Shown here: positions 45,180 to 54,136 of the stretch, piece by piece
Position numbering within the stretch: position 1 is the stretch's first letter
Layout of the letters: every line of letters begins with the position of its first letter
Assembly (NCBI GenBank): GCA_018813765.1
Contig: JAHJBC010000006.1
Coordinates: 248,001-312,000, forward strand
Source of the DNA: Gammaproteobacteria bacterium
GTDB lineage: Bacteria > Pseudomonadota > Gammaproteobacteria > Burkholderiales > Gallionellaceae
DNA: 64,000 bases
Direction: 5' to 3'
Translations under genes and position numbers: made by a program
Notes under the pieces: model-generated
Told to the model about the DNA's origin: nothing
Seen by the model: only the letters and a program-made list of their open reading frames with translations
Database searches by the model: none

Positions 45180-46061
45180 TTAACGTGACTGTGTGCCAGT
45201 TGAACGCCTACCCGGTATTCTGGCCAGTACGGAGATAAGCTCGCGAGCGGCGCGGAGCTTTCCGGTTGAGTTCAAATGTCCGCCGTCGTCAGTATAGGCT
45301 GGAGCCATCGCGGGAGCTTCAATACCTTGCCACTCACTTGTTACAGTATTTCCATTTTGATCGGTAGATTCGATTCGGGCCAGATCGAATATTGGTTCTC
45401 GCCCCAAGTAAGCTTGGCGCAAGCGAGCATTGTATTCTTCCCGACGAACATTCTCTTTAAAACCATAGGGCGCTTTGCCAAGCAAGCGTTTAATGGTTCC
45501 CTTGAATCCTCCCTGTATTACTGTGAGTGGTGCAGTTACATGCACGAAGATCGTACTTGGATTCTTGGCTTGAAGAGTATTGATGGTAGTGCGGTAACTT
45601 TCAAAAAGCGCTTTTGTGTCCACGTTGGGCGTGAAATCCACGTAACAAAACTTTACCAGCGCGATGTCAGGTCCGGTGGCCTGTTGCCCTAATGCTTGCT
45701 CAAAGCTTTTTAGCTTCTGGAATGGGTCCCCATTTTTGGCGACGGCTGTATGTCCAATTCCCGCTTGACCCAAACTTCCAGCAGTTGGAACTTCGATCAC
45801 TCGGACTGATACCCCGGCCTTGGCGGAGAGCTGTTCGATTCCTTCAAGAAGATTTCTTCCAACAGATTGATGCCCAAAAAAAATTTTCTGTTGCGCAATT
45901 CGCTGTAAATCCGCTTGGAGTGTTAAATCCATTTCATCAGCCCGAGCTGTCGTACTCATATGTGCAGTTGCGAAAACTAACATAACGCCCGTTATGAACC
46001 AGTAACCAAATTGGAATACCCAACGTTTGGGATATTGAACACACAAAAATATATAAGTCAT
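45180..46061 (-). CDS. SGNH/GDSL-like hydrolase, secreted
   Basis: 293 aa. N-terminal hydrophobic segment (FQFGYWFITGVMLVFATAHM) with a signal-peptide-like end TTARADEM. IFFGHQSVGRNLLEGI carries a Gly-His-Gln-Ser start block instead of GDS, followed by IALVKFCYVDF and DDGGHLNSTGK, which gives the D..H pair expected for the SGNH catalytic end. Family enzymes esterify or deacetylate sugars. Substrate unknown; likely decorates the polymer in the periplasm. Confidence 0.7.
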   Translation of the reverse strand: MTYIFLCVQYPKRWVFQFGYWFITGVMLVFATAHMSTTARADEMDLTLQADLQRIAQQKIFFGHQSVGRNLLEGIEQLSAKAGVSVRVIEVPTAGSLGQAGIGHTAVAKNGDPFQKLKSFEQALGQQATGPDIALVKFCYVDFTPNVDTKALFESYRTTINTLQAKNPSTIFVHVTAPLTVIQGGFKGTIKRLLGKAPYGFKENVRREEYNARLRQAYLGREPIFDLARIESTDQNGNTVTSEWQGIEAPAMAPAYTDDGGHLNSTGKLRAARELISVLARIPGRRSTGTQSR

Positions 46062-46117
46062 TGAAAATTTATTAACTCAATCATTCTGGAATGTCCCCAA
46101 TTTGTGAGTTTCAAAAG

Positions 46118-47317
46118 TTATTGATCTGCAAGTTGAATACATTGAGAAATACGACGTTGAAATGTCGCTTCAAAAGTATGATCTTGGGCAAAAAGTACAG
46201 CATTAAGTGATTTGGATTTAATTTCATCCCGCTGTAAGTTTAGTCTTTCAATCAAGTCTACAAATCTATTGACATCGTTCATCGCGATTCCCCAGCCAAC
46301 ATCGTGTCTAGCCAGAATACCCATGTGCGCCTTGTTATTGTATCCAATTATTGGAACTCCGCAGGCATAGGTTTCCAAGTAGGTGCATGAAGGGTCGCTC
46401 TGGCGGTGGCAGCAGACAAACAAATCCAAGTTCGACTTAATAAATGGCACAAGTTCACTGGCGTAGTCAACAGCTCCATGGAGGCGTACACAGGAATCTA
46501 AGCCATAGATATTAATATTTTGCTGCATTTGAGGCAGAAGCTCACCGGTTCCGAAAATATCTAAGGAGAATGGGATTTGGCGATTATGTAATTGGTGCGC
46601 AATTTCAATTAGGTGATCGGCACCTTTCATGCTGATCAGGCGACCTGAAAACCCAAGGCGTAATGGTGCTTGTGATTCTAAATGTGAAAGCCGAGTTGAG
46701 AGTTCTGTATCGGTAATACCCATTGACGCACTATTGCGTGTATCAAAATACAACAAGGCATTGGGAACAAGATGCGCATAAGAGTCATACGCGGGCACTC
46801 CATTTGCTTGCAGTCCGTCAGCATGGCGAAAGGCTTGTATTCGCTTTCTTTCCTTGAGGAGGAGCCAAACAATGGATTTAAACTTGCGCCAGAGATTTAA
46901 GTTGCTGATTGACGCAATTTGCAGTCTTGTCTCAAGCGTATATTCAATTATATATATGCACTTAATTTTCAGCGTATGACAAAGATCAACTATATGAAAA
47001 CCATCAAATGAATCGCCAGATGCTAATACGATATCTGCACCATTTAAGTGACTTGAATCTATCGTAACGTTTGGCTCAATCACATTTACCTTGGCAGGGA
47101 AGCTTTTAGCGACGTATTGAATTAATCCAAATGTTGGAGGGGGAGTTGTTGCCAGACGTATGGTGAGGCAAAAATTGCCTGGCCAGAGCTTGGTGTAGGT
47201 CAGTACGCCATCATAAAATTTCCTGTCGAAATACAACTCCTCCCCAATTTTCCAGATTCCAACAGAAGGCAGGAGCATTAGGGTGGGTGCTCGACTTGCA
47301 GAAGTCATAATAGACAT
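46118..47317 (-). CDS. Glycosyltransferase family 4 (GT-B)
   Basis: 399 aa. Typical C-terminal half: LRLGFSGRLISMKGADHLIEIA, IFGTGELLPQMQ, VRLHGAVDY and DLFVCCHRQSDPSCTYLETYACGVPIIGY (EX7E-like with Glu in YLETYACGVP). Base composition is AT-rich relative to neighbours, suggesting separate acquisition. Cytosolic sugar transferase for the polymer repeat or a side branch. Confidence 0.86.
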   Translation of the reverse strand: MSIMTSASRAPTLMLLPSVGIWKIGEELYFDRKFYDGVLTYTKLWPGNFCLTIRLATTPPPTFGLIQYVAKSFPAKVNVIEPNVTIDSSHLNGADIVLASGDSFDGFHIVDLCHTLKIKCIYIIEYTLETRLQIASISNLNLWRKFKSIVWLLLKERKRIQAFRHADGLQANGVPAYDSYAHLVPNALLYFDTRNSASMGITDTELSTRLSHLESQAPLRLGFSGRLISMKGADHLIEIAHQLHNRQIPFSLDIFGTGELLPQMQQNINIYGLDSCVRLHGAVDYASELVPFIKSNLDLFVCCHRQSDPSCTYLETYACGVPIIGYNNKAHMGILARHDVGWGIAMNDVNRFVDLIERLNLQRDEIKSKSLNAVLFAQDHTFEATFQRRISQCIQLADQ

Positions 47318-47382
47318 TAGAAATCCTAGCGAATTTGAATCAAAATGAGCATCGAGTCATAGCCTACAATTTACCAGCAACT

Positions 47383-48516
47383 TTACGAAGATGGCAGAAT
47401 CACTAAATCTGGCGGAGATTTCTGGCGCGAATATTGACTGCGCAAGGATTCAAGAAGGCCCTCGCTTGGAGAGCCGGCGCAATGCAGATAAACCTTAAAA
47501 AGACCGCCGAAGCTCATTAGTCGATATCGGATCATCACCTCGTCGTCGTTCGGACCGCTCGGTAAGCCGAGATGTAGTGATATTTTCTGATGCTCAATGG
47601 CAAAAAGCGGGGCATCCCATAGAAATTGCGCAGTGCCCGTTTTGGGGAGCCGTACATAGAAATAGCCATGAATCCCCATCTTGTCGAGTGCGCCACCCCA
47701 ACGCTTTTTCCACTGAAGCAGATTGTCTTCAGGGCGCCCCAGGGAAACTCCCATGTCATAGTAGTCGAAGCCATTATCTATCGCCCACTCGAGAGCCAGG
47801 TAGAAGTTGATTGAGTTGGTCTCGTTCAGTCTTTTTGGGTCGGAATATATCGATTCTGGATAGCCGAAGCGGATCGAACTCCAGTAGCGCTTTCCTGCAC
47901 GGGTGATCACACATCCTGTTTGGCAGGCCACCACCTCGTCCTCCAATAGTACCAACTCAAGCCGCCCGAACTTCTGGGCAATCCTGCGTACCTCGTCTGG
48001 ATCAACTTGTGAGGCTCCCATTCCGTGTCTTGCGCTTGCGTAGGGCTGGAGCATCTCCCGATCAGCGCGATCAATCTCGGCGTCGTCCAGAATCTGCTGC
48101 ATTCTATAGCGTCCCCAGCATTTTCGAAGCCTGCGTCGCAACTCGCTTTCGAAGCCGGCCGTGATTTCCTCTATCGGCCTGCCGAGAGGCATGGTAAAGC
48201 GCAAAGTCTGCGGAACTCGTAAAGCTCCCGGAAACGGAAGGTCGCATACCAATGCTGACTGGCTTGAAATATTCAGGTTTTTCTGGCTGGAACATACTTC
48301 GCCATCCGCTCCCAACAGAGCCTTGGCCCATTCTCTATGCGTTTTTCGGCCGGTATAAATTATGTTGTAGGGACTGCCATTTTGGACGGGGAGATTTGCG
48401 ATCTCCCAGCGCCAAAAGCAGGCGCGGGAAAGTAGTTCCCTCAGCGATGCAGCATATTCTCTAAGCGAGAATTTCAGGGAAGATAGTAATAGAGTTTTAT
48501 TCACGAGTGCGGCCAC
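47383..48516 (-). CDS. FemAB/BioF2-type GNAT acyltransferase
   Basis: 377 aa. Acetyltransferase_6-like C-terminal half: EDEVVACQTGCVITRAGKRYWSSIRFGYPESIYSDPKRLNETNSINFYLALEWAIDNGFDYYDMGVS, typical of GNAT/FemAB enzymes in polysaccharide clusters (they transfer acyl or aminoacyl groups). No signal or TM seen. Exact donor unknown; the acyl carrier protein encoded 1.1 kb upstream is a candidate donor (inference). Confidence 0.75.
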   Translation of the reverse strand: MAALVNKTLLLSSLKFSLREYAASLRELLSRACFWRWEIANLPVQNGSPYNIIYTGRKTHREWAKALLGADGEVCSSQKNLNISSQSALVCDLPFPGALRVPQTLRFTMPLGRPIEEITAGFESELRRRLRKCWGRYRMQQILDDAEIDRADREMLQPYASARHGMGASQVDPDEVRRIAQKFGRLELVLLEDEVVACQTGCVITRAGKRYWSSIRFGYPESIYSDPKRLNETNSINFYLALEWAIDNGFDYYDMGVSLGRPEDNLLQWKKRWGGALDKMGIHGYFYVRLPKTGTAQFLWDAPLFAIEHQKISLHLGLPSGPNDDEVMIRYRLMSFGGLFKVYLHCAGSPSEGLLESLRSQYSRQKSPPDLVILPSS

Positions 48517-48576
48517 TTGAACTTTTCATGTCTCGGCTGGTGCAACATGAGGGCTGCATGAAGTATTTTGGATGCC

Positions 48577-49641
48577 TCATTCTGGGAAGAGATCCAAGGT
48601 TCGTTCAACCTCTATTGGGTCGATTCTGAATCCCGTTCCCTCCGGGGTGCCGACCACGAAACCAAAATGCTGTTTATCTCGATCCGTAAGATGTTTGTAC
48701 GAATCTGCGAAGCGATTGGGCGGTTGCAGGGTTAAAACCGAACCGCCAGATTGCAGTGCTGCGATGCCGTGGCTGAGTTGGCTACCTTCGACTCCCACCA
48801 CGGTTCTGGCTCCGGCACAGGCTGCAACTATGGTTGGAACGTCAGCTTTCATTGGATCGAGAATGCGAAATCCTCTTTGAGCGCGCAAGTGTTCGGCCAG
48901 TTCTAGTTCATTTTGCAACAGGCGTAGCTCTCCCTTATCGCCACGAAGAATAAATACGCCAGGATGAGCAGCAGGCTTTACGTGGGATAGCAATTGGTCG
49001 CTCATGGCGCGAAAACGCAAATGTCTGTTTCGATTCTGGCCCAGGTCTTCAAAGATTACGAGCTCATTAATAAATGCATTGAGCAGACGAGTTGGCTTCA
49101 TATTGAGCCAGGTTTCGTAGCCCAGAGTGTGCAGTCCGACGGGGTGTGCCGTAGTAATTGGAGTTCCTTCTGCACTTGCCAAGGGGTAGGCTAGACAATC
49201 GTCTATCAACCATGATCCAAAATATTTGTTGCCTCCTGCAGTGCAATACACCGCCCCGCGATCAATTTCCGTGTCTATTCTGACCGTTGGCAGCAGGCGC
49301 GAACGTGGCGCTAGCCAAGAATGGGCATCAGCTTTGTAGAGAGAGCCATCAATTAACCAGACATCCTTTAGCAAGAAGCCGCGTGTGGCAGCATGAGTGG
49401 TGACGAAGCCACCTTGCATTGTGTGGCGGGGGTGCTCTGCAGCAAAAGCCCAGTCTGTCACGCGGTCAAGCTGATTGGGGAGGAAATATGCGGGCGGGGT
49501 GATTGAAGATTCGCATGGGGCGATCACCCATGATTTATCCGCGACACTTTCCAGTGGGCGCGGTGGGTTGCGGAATAGCCATTTATTAAGGAAGTGCCGA
49601 GCCGAGGCAAGCGTGAATTTTGACTGGACTATTCTTTCCAC
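48577..49641 (-). CDS. Glycosyltransferase family 61 (DUF563)
   Basis: 354 aa. The C-terminal region FILRGDKGELRLLQNELELAEHLRAQRGFRILDPMKADVPTIVAACAGARTVVGVEGSQLSHGIAALQSGGSVLTLQPP matches the GT61 fold seen in capsule loci (VGxEGSxLxHxI motif). Donor sugar unknown. Follows the acyl carrier protein gene by 14 bases, making a likely transcription unit. Confidence 0.85.
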   Translation of the reverse strand: MERIVQSKFTLASARHFLNKWLFRNPPRPLESVADKSWVIAPCESSITPPAYFLPNQLDRVTDWAFAAEHPRHTMQGGFVTTHAATRGFLLKDVWLIDGSLYKADAHSWLAPRSRLLPTVRIDTEIDRGAVYCTAGGNKYFGSWLIDDCLAYPLASAEGTPITTAHPVGLHTLGYETWLNMKPTRLLNAFINELVIFEDLGQNRNRHLRFRAMSDQLLSHVKPAAHPGVFILRGDKGELRLLQNELELAEHLRAQRGFRILDPMKADVPTIVAACAGARTVVGVEGSQLSHGIAALQSGGSVLTLQPPNRFADSYKHLTDRDKQHFGFVVGTPEGTGFRIDPIEVERTLDLFPE

Positions 49642-49655
49642 AGCTTGGTATGGCT

Positions 49656-49898
49656 TCAGGCCAACTTGCGGGTGATGAAGTTTGAGATTCGGTCAATCGA
49701 GTCGAGGTTGTCCGGCAGCATTTCACTGTCTTCCACTTTGATGCCAAAGGTTTCCTCAATGAAGAATATGACCTCCAATACCCCAGTCGAGTCAATGATT
49801 CCGCGATCAAGCAGGGAAACATCGTCACTCAAAGTTGCGGGGTCAGCCACGTAGAAATTTGAAGTAATAAAAGCGCGAACCTGATCCTTGATTTCCAT
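49656..49898 (-). CDS. Acyl carrier protein
   Basis: 80 aa, the standard ACP size. The phosphopantetheine site is the Ser in GIIDSTGVLEVI (DSTG in place of the usual DSL). Helix II and III residues (FIEETFGIKVEDSEM) are retained. AAGGAG lies nine bases before the ATG. First gene of the minus-strand decoration operon. Distinct from fatty-acid AcpP; probably carries an acyl or aminoacyl group for a specialised transferase, possibly loaded by the AMP-forming ligase at 56154 (inference). Confidence 0.88.
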   Translation of the reverse strand: MEIKDQVRAFITSNFYVADPATLSDDVSLLDRGIIDSTGVLEVIFFIEETFGIKVEDSEMLPDNLDSIDRISNFITRKLA

Positions 49899-50236
49899 GA
49901 AGTAAATCTCCTTTTCTTGATTCTACTTGGGCTGTATTGTGAATGCCACCCCCCCTAAGGTACTAGAAAGTCCGGCAGCGATGAGCCTGTATCATTAATT
50001 TCCAGTGGTTGGGAATGAGTTTGTCGAACATTGAGCGATGGGTGAAATGGACAAGCTCATAAATTTCAGGGTATGGTGCGCCACTTGAAAATCCGCCCCC
50101 ATACTTCTGCTTTGGCTACTGCAGAGACATGCGTAGTGGGTCTGTAGGATGTCAAGCGCTACCGGATTTATGACTGACCCGATGAAGGAGCATTGACGGG
50201 ATATCTTGGTGTTACCTAACTTGATGTAAGGCAATC
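49899..50236. other. Non-coding divergent gap of 338 bases
   Basis: Separates the ACP operon (minus) from galE (plus). Contains promoters for both directions in all likelihood, but none is strong enough to call. The 79-aa ORF at 49995-50234 has no family features and is left out. A short C7 run lies at 49949-49955. Confidence 0.5.
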
Positions 50237-51241
50237 ATGATTCTAGTTACCGGAGGAACGGGCTATATTGGCTCGCATACTGTTGTCGAATTGATGCAGG
50301 CCGGATTTGAGGTGTTGGTCCTTGATAATTTCTGCAACAGCAAGGCCTCGGTACTTGACCGTATCGAACGCATCGTTGGGCGTCGCCCGCACTTTGTCGA
50401 AGCAGATGTGCGTAACCGGGATGCAATGCGTGCATTGTTTGCAGACTATCATTTCAATGCCGTGATTCACTTCGCCGGACTGAAGGCAGTGGGTGAGTCG
50501 GTGGAGCAGCCTTTGCGCTATTACGATAACAACATATCCGGTAGCCTGGTCTTGTTCGAAACCATGGCTGAGGCTGGCGTGAAAACGCTGGTATTTTCAT
50601 CCTCGGCTACGGTGTATGGCGATCCTCACACGGTACCTATCCGTGAGGATTTCCCGCTTTCGGCAACCAATCCGTACGGGCGCTCCAAATTGATCGTAGA
50701 GGAAATGTTGAGGGATGTTGCGCATGCGGATGCTTCTTGGAGCATAGCGTTGCTGCGATATTTCAATCCAGTGGGCGCTCATGAATCTGGCTTGATCGGA
50801 GAAGATCCCCATGGGATACCCAATAACTTGATGCCTTACATTACGAAAGTGGCGGTGGGAGCGCTGCCCGAACTGTCTGTTTTTGGTGGTGATTATCCAA
50901 CCCATGATGGAACAGGAGTGCGCGATTACATTCATGTGGTGGATCTGGCACGCGGGCATCTGGCGGCTCTAAATGCATTGGCCCAATCTTCAGGGGTGAT
51001 GACAACCAACCTTGGGACCGGGAAGGGTTACAGCGTTCTTGACATGATCAAGGCATTCGAAGCGGCGAGCGGGAATAAAGTCCCCTATCGAATTGTCGGT
51101 CGTCGACCTGGCGACATTGCTGCCTGCTATGCCGACCCCTCTTTTGCAAAGGCAGTGCTGGGTTGGCAAGCGCAATATGGAATCGATGAAATGTGTCGCG
51201 ATGCATGGCGGTGGCAATCCATGTCGTTTGCAACAACTTGA
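50237..51241 (+). CDS. galE: UDP-glucose 4-epimerase GalE
   Basis: 334 aa, usual GalE length. NAD-binding [14 protein letters not shown] at the start; catalytic SSSATVYG and YGRSK (YxxxK) present; [12 protein letters not shown] is conserved. Interconverts UDP-Glc and UDP-Gal, so supplies Gal to the exopolysaccharide. TAAGG ribosome binding site just before the ATG. Confidence 0.96.
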   Translation: MILVTGGTGYIGSHTVVELMQAGFEVLVLDNFCNSKASVLDRIERIVGRRPHFVEADVRNRDAMRALFADYHFNAVIHFAGLKAVGESVEQPLRYYDNNISGSLVLFETMAEAGVKTLVFSSSATVYGDPHTVPIREDFPLSATNPYGRSKLIVEEMLRDVAHADASWSIALLRYFNPVGAHESGLIGEDPHGIPNNLMPYITKVAVGALPELSVFGGDYPTHDGTGVRDYIHVVDLARGHLAALNALAQSSGVMTTNLGTGKGYSVLDMIKAFEAASGNKVPYRIVGRRPGDIAACYADPSFAKAVLGWQAQYGIDEMCRDAWRWQSMSFATT

Positions 51242-51564
51242 ATAAAAACACAAGTTGCAGTGATGCCGGGGTGATCCCCTTCCTCTAACCGGGGGCTTAT
51301 GAAGCCCCACGCCTGATTCCAGTCGAGAATTAGTCACGCCATCGTCAGTCAGCGTCAAATTACCGTCAATATTTTGCTATGATCCCGCCTCGCTTTCCTG
51401 TCGTGGGGAATGCAGATCAAACTTATATATATTAATTATGTGGTTACGGCGCAATTATACAATCGGTCCGATTCTTGCTTAACCTTTGTTGATTCAGGGA
51501 AAACGAATTTTTATTCTTCGGTTCAATAACTCGACAAAGGTAAGAAATTACCTATCAAAACACC
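51242..51564. other. Non-coding gap of 323 bases with possible sigma-54 site
   Basis: Begins with a hairpin (GGGGCTT-ATG-AAGCCCC, 51292-51308) after galE that has no T tract. At 51464-51479 CGGTCCG-N4-TTGCT fits the -24/-12 element apart from two positions. AT-rich region upstream. No ORF. Confidence 0.45.
51464..51479 (+). promoter_or_regulatory. Candidate sigma-54 (-24/-12) promoter
   Basis: CGGTCCGATTCTTGCT: GG and GC are exactly 10 bases apart with TTGC, as in TGGCACG-N4-TTGCW; two or three mismatches in the -24 part. It lies about 85 bases before the LuxR-type regulator. PEP-CTERM/EPS systems in other bacteria are under sigma-54 control, which makes it plausible but unproven. Confidence 0.35.
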
Positions 51565-52293
51565 ATGATGAATAACTTGATAATTGCTAGTGCGCATAGG
51601 GATCGAATCACTAAATGGCGTCAGGGATTGGACGGCTTGGTCACGGCCACTCTGTTGAATGACCGACTGGCTTCTCTGGGGAGCGAGGTTGCCAAGCTTG
51701 ATCCGGAGGTGTTGTTGCTGGATTTCGATCTGCTGGGTTCAAATGGTATGGTGACTTTGCACAGCATCTGTGCCGAAACCAGGACGGTAGTCATCGGTGG
51801 CGACATCCCTGAAAGCGTGGAATGGGAACTGGTAAAGGCTGGGGTTAGGGGCTATTGTCGAGGCGATTCTGGCCCGGTAATGTTGAAACAAGTTGTCGAA
51901 TCTGTGCATCGGGGCGAACTGTGGATACGACGCAAGCTTACTTGCAGGCTGATAGACGAGTTGGGTAAATCAACCGCAAAGAACAAGGCTTACCAGACCT
52001 CTTTGGGGTTGCTGAACAAGCTGACCATGCGCGAATTCGATATTGCAGTACGAGTCGGCAATGGCGAAAGCAACAAGCAGATCGCCAATTCCTGCGGTAT
52101 TACCGAGCGTACAGTGAAAGCGCACCTGACTGAAGTCTTCATTAAGTTGGGGGTAACGGACCGGCTCAATCTGGCTCTGGTTCTGGCGGCGGATGGGAGG
52201 AATCCCGAGTTGGAGAATTCGGACAATCTGCTTGTTTCCAAAGCAAGGCGGGAGCTGAATCAGCCCTTGATCATGGGGCAGTTGAACCAATAA
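51565..52293 (+). CDS. LuxR-type response regulator with atypical receiver
   Basis: 242 aa (ATG 51565 or 51568). The receiver-like domain (1-130) keeps a candidate phospho-Asp (LLLDFDLLG) but the N-terminal acidic pair is missing (LIIASAHRDR) and the beta-5 Lys is replaced (GVRGYCRGDS). A LuxR/GerE HTH follows: LTMREFDIAVRVGNGESNKQIANSCGITERTVKAHLTEVFIKLGVTDR. It likely binds DNA independently of phosphorylation, or with a modified signal. A paralogous receiver without HTH is encoded downstream. Confidence 0.88.
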   Translation: MMNNLIIASAHRDRITKWRQGLDGLVTATLLNDRLASLGSEVAKLDPEVLLLDFDLLGSNGMVTLHSICAETRTVVIGGDIPESVEWELVKAGVRGYCRGDSGPVMLKQVVESVHRGELWIRRKLTCRLIDELGKSTAKNKAYQTSLGLLNKLTMREFDIAVRVGNGESNKQIANSCGITERTVKAHLTEVFIKLGVTDRLNLALVLAADGRNPELENSDNLLVSKARRELNQPLIMGQLNQ

Positions 52294-52472
52294 GGCGAAT
52301 TAAAGAATCGCCAAGCCGTATCGAGCCCTTAAGGTTGGGCTTCGTTGTTGTGATGTACTTAGGTACAGTAGCTCTTGTTGTTGATTTGAATACAATCCAT
52401 AAGCATGCACGGGCAATAACTCCAGACATGCGAATTAAATATATATAAGCAGTTCCTTAGGAGGAGCTATAA

Positions 52473-52997
52473 ATGCAGTCAATAACCGTCGCGATCGCAG
52501 ACGTAGATTGTGGTCGCCGTGCAAAATATGAGAGATTGTTGTTGGGGGAAGATGGCATCAAGTTACTTTCGAATGTGGAAGTAAATGATGGTGGCAAGGA
52601 GGGACTTGAGTCCGGAATTGCACGATCCAGACAAAACCTTGGCGGATTGAAGTATGAAATCGAGGTCGACAGAATAAAACGCCTCAATCCGGTGGTAACA
52701 CTGGTCAAGGTGGATATGGACGTTGACGAGGATCAGGCTTTGTTTTTATCCTTGCGTAGCGAGTGTCCGGAAGCCAGAATCGTACTGTTGGCTGATGATG
52801 CAATTCAGGAAAGCAGAATTATTCAGGCATTGGAAATTGGCGCACGTGGATACCTGAAGAACGAAGCTGTAGAGCATAATCTGACAAGGGCTGTCCATGC
52901 TGTTGGTCGCGGCGAAGCTTGGGTTCCACGCAAGATGCTTGGCCGTATTCTGGATCGCATGTTGAACAAGCGGGAAGCATACCGTCTGGCAAATTAG
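52473..52997 (+). CDS. Receiver-like protein lacking an output domain
   Basis: 174 aa. Receiver pattern: ITVAIADVDCGRRAKYERLLL at the start, PVVTLVKVDMD (Asp site), ARIVLLADDAIQESRIIQALEIGARGYLKNEA (beta-4/beta-5 with Lys) and VHAVGRGEAWVPRKMLGRILDRML as in NarL receivers. It ends just where the HTH linker would start. Could compete with or modulate the LuxR-type regulator upstream. A short TATATATAAG tract lies upstream of GGAGGAGC. Own terminator follows at 53052. Confidence 0.8.
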   Translation: MQSITVAIADVDCGRRAKYERLLLGEDGIKLLSNVEVNDGGKEGLESGIARSRQNLGGLKYEIEVDRIKRLNPVVTLVKVDMDVDEDQALFLSLRSECPEARIVLLADDAIQESRIIQALEIGARGYLKNEAVEHNLTRAVHAVGRGEAWVPRKMLGRILDRMLNKREAYRLAN

Positions 52998-53051
52998 CGG
53001 CAAAGAAGTACCTTCTGCCGGAACTGGTACGTTTGAACTGATTATGCGATA

Positions 53052-53077
53052 TGTGCCCAATAGGGGCACATTTTTTT
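53052..53077 (+). terminator. Rho-independent terminator
   Basis: TGTGCCC-AATAG-GGGCACA followed by seven T (TTTTTTTA). Located 55 bases after the stand-alone receiver gene and 79 bases before nadE-like, it ends the regulator unit. Confidence 0.88.
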
Positions 53078-53155
53078 ATTTTCAAGAGTGACGTTGCTGG
53101 TGCCGGACGCTCAACATGAGCAGCTTGTTCGGCGTTATGCGCGTGAAAGGGCCTC

Positions 53156-54130
53156 ATGTTCAATAATGATGTACTCAAACTGGATGCCGCTGCAGAAGTG
53201 GATCGTATTGCGGCAGCGCTTCGCGAGCAGGTTCTCGGTCAACTGCGCCGCCGCGGAGCCGTTGTGGGCATCTCGGGAGGAATCGACAGTTCGGTTGTTG
53301 CTGCACTCTGTGTGCGAGCGTTTGGCAAGGAGAAGGTGCTGGGCCTGTTCATGCCTGAGCACCATTCCTCGGACGATGCCCTCATGCTTGGACAGATGCT
53401 TACCGGACATTTTGGAATCGAGGCAATTATCGAAGATATTGCACCGGCTCTCGAAGGGGTTGGTTGCTACCGTCGCCAGATCGAAGCTATCCGTACTATC
53501 GTTCCCGAGTACGATGACAATTGGAAGTGCAAGCTGGTGTTGCCGTCTATCCTGGAGGGGGAGCGACTGAATGTCACGCGGCTCACTGTGCAGAGTCCTG
53601 CCGGTGAAGTGAATACTGTAAGGCTCTCGTTGAGCGCGTATCTGCAAATTGTGGCGGCGACGAACTACAAACAGCGCGTGCGCAAGATGACGGAGTATTA
53701 CCATGCCGACCGTCTGAACTTTGCCGTTGCGGGCACGCCCAACCGGCTTGAGTATGACCAGGGATTTTTTGTGAAGCAGGGCGATGGCGCCGCCGATTTC
53801 AAGCCCATTGCGCATCTCTACAAGACGCAGGTCTATCAACTGGCGGAATATCTGGGCGTCCCGGAAGAGATTCGCCGCCGTCCCCCGACCACCGATACCT
53901 TCTCCATGCCGCAGACGCAGGAAGAGTTCTACTTTGCGTTGCCCTACGACCGCATGGACCTTTGCCTCTATGCGGTAAACAACGGGGTTTCTGCTGAAGA
54001 GGCTGCGCCAGTGGTTGGGCTGACCCCTGCACAAGTGGAACGAGTATTCAAGGATATCGAAGCAAAACGTCGCGCCACCCGCTATCTGCATATGCGTCCT
54101 TTGCTTGTTGATCCAGTTCCGGAAGTCTGA
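53156..54130 (+). CDS. NAD+ synthase-like (NadE family) amidotransferase, divergent
   Basis: 324 aa; ordinary ammonia-dependent NadE is about 275 aa. PP-loop ATP site VVGISGGIDSSVVAALCV, then FAVAGTPNRLEYDQGFFVKQGDGAADFKPIAHLYKTQVYQLAEYLGVPEEI, which is the NadE core. The stretch where NadE reads SAGLWPGQTDE is here TTDTFSMPQTQEEFYF, and there is an extra segment around residues 100-165. The signature suggests a NadE-like amidotransferase acting on another adenylated acid, not necessarily NAD synthesis. First of a tight plus-strand unit with AsnB-like (6-base gap), ligase and methyltransferases. Confidence 0.75.
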   Translation: MFNNDVLKLDAAAEVDRIAAALREQVLGQLRRRGAVVGISGGIDSSVVAALCVRAFGKEKVLGLFMPEHHSSDDALMLGQMLTGHFGIEAIIEDIAPALEGVGCYRRQIEAIRTIVPEYDDNWKCKLVLPSILEGERLNVTRLTVQSPAGEVNTVRLSLSAYLQIVAATNYKQRVRKMTEYYHADRLNFAVAGTPNRLEYDQGFFVKQGDGAADFKPIAHLYKTQVYQLAEYLGVPEEIRRRPPTTDTFSMPQTQEEFYFALPYDRMDLCLYAVNNGVSAEEAAPVVGLTPAQVERVFKDIEAKRRATRYLHMRPLLVDPVPEV

Positions 54131-54136
54131 CGACAC

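Noticed and set aside
49995-50234. 79-aa minus ORF between acpP-like and galE
   Set aside because: Low-complexity, no conserved pattern; lies in a divergent promoter region.
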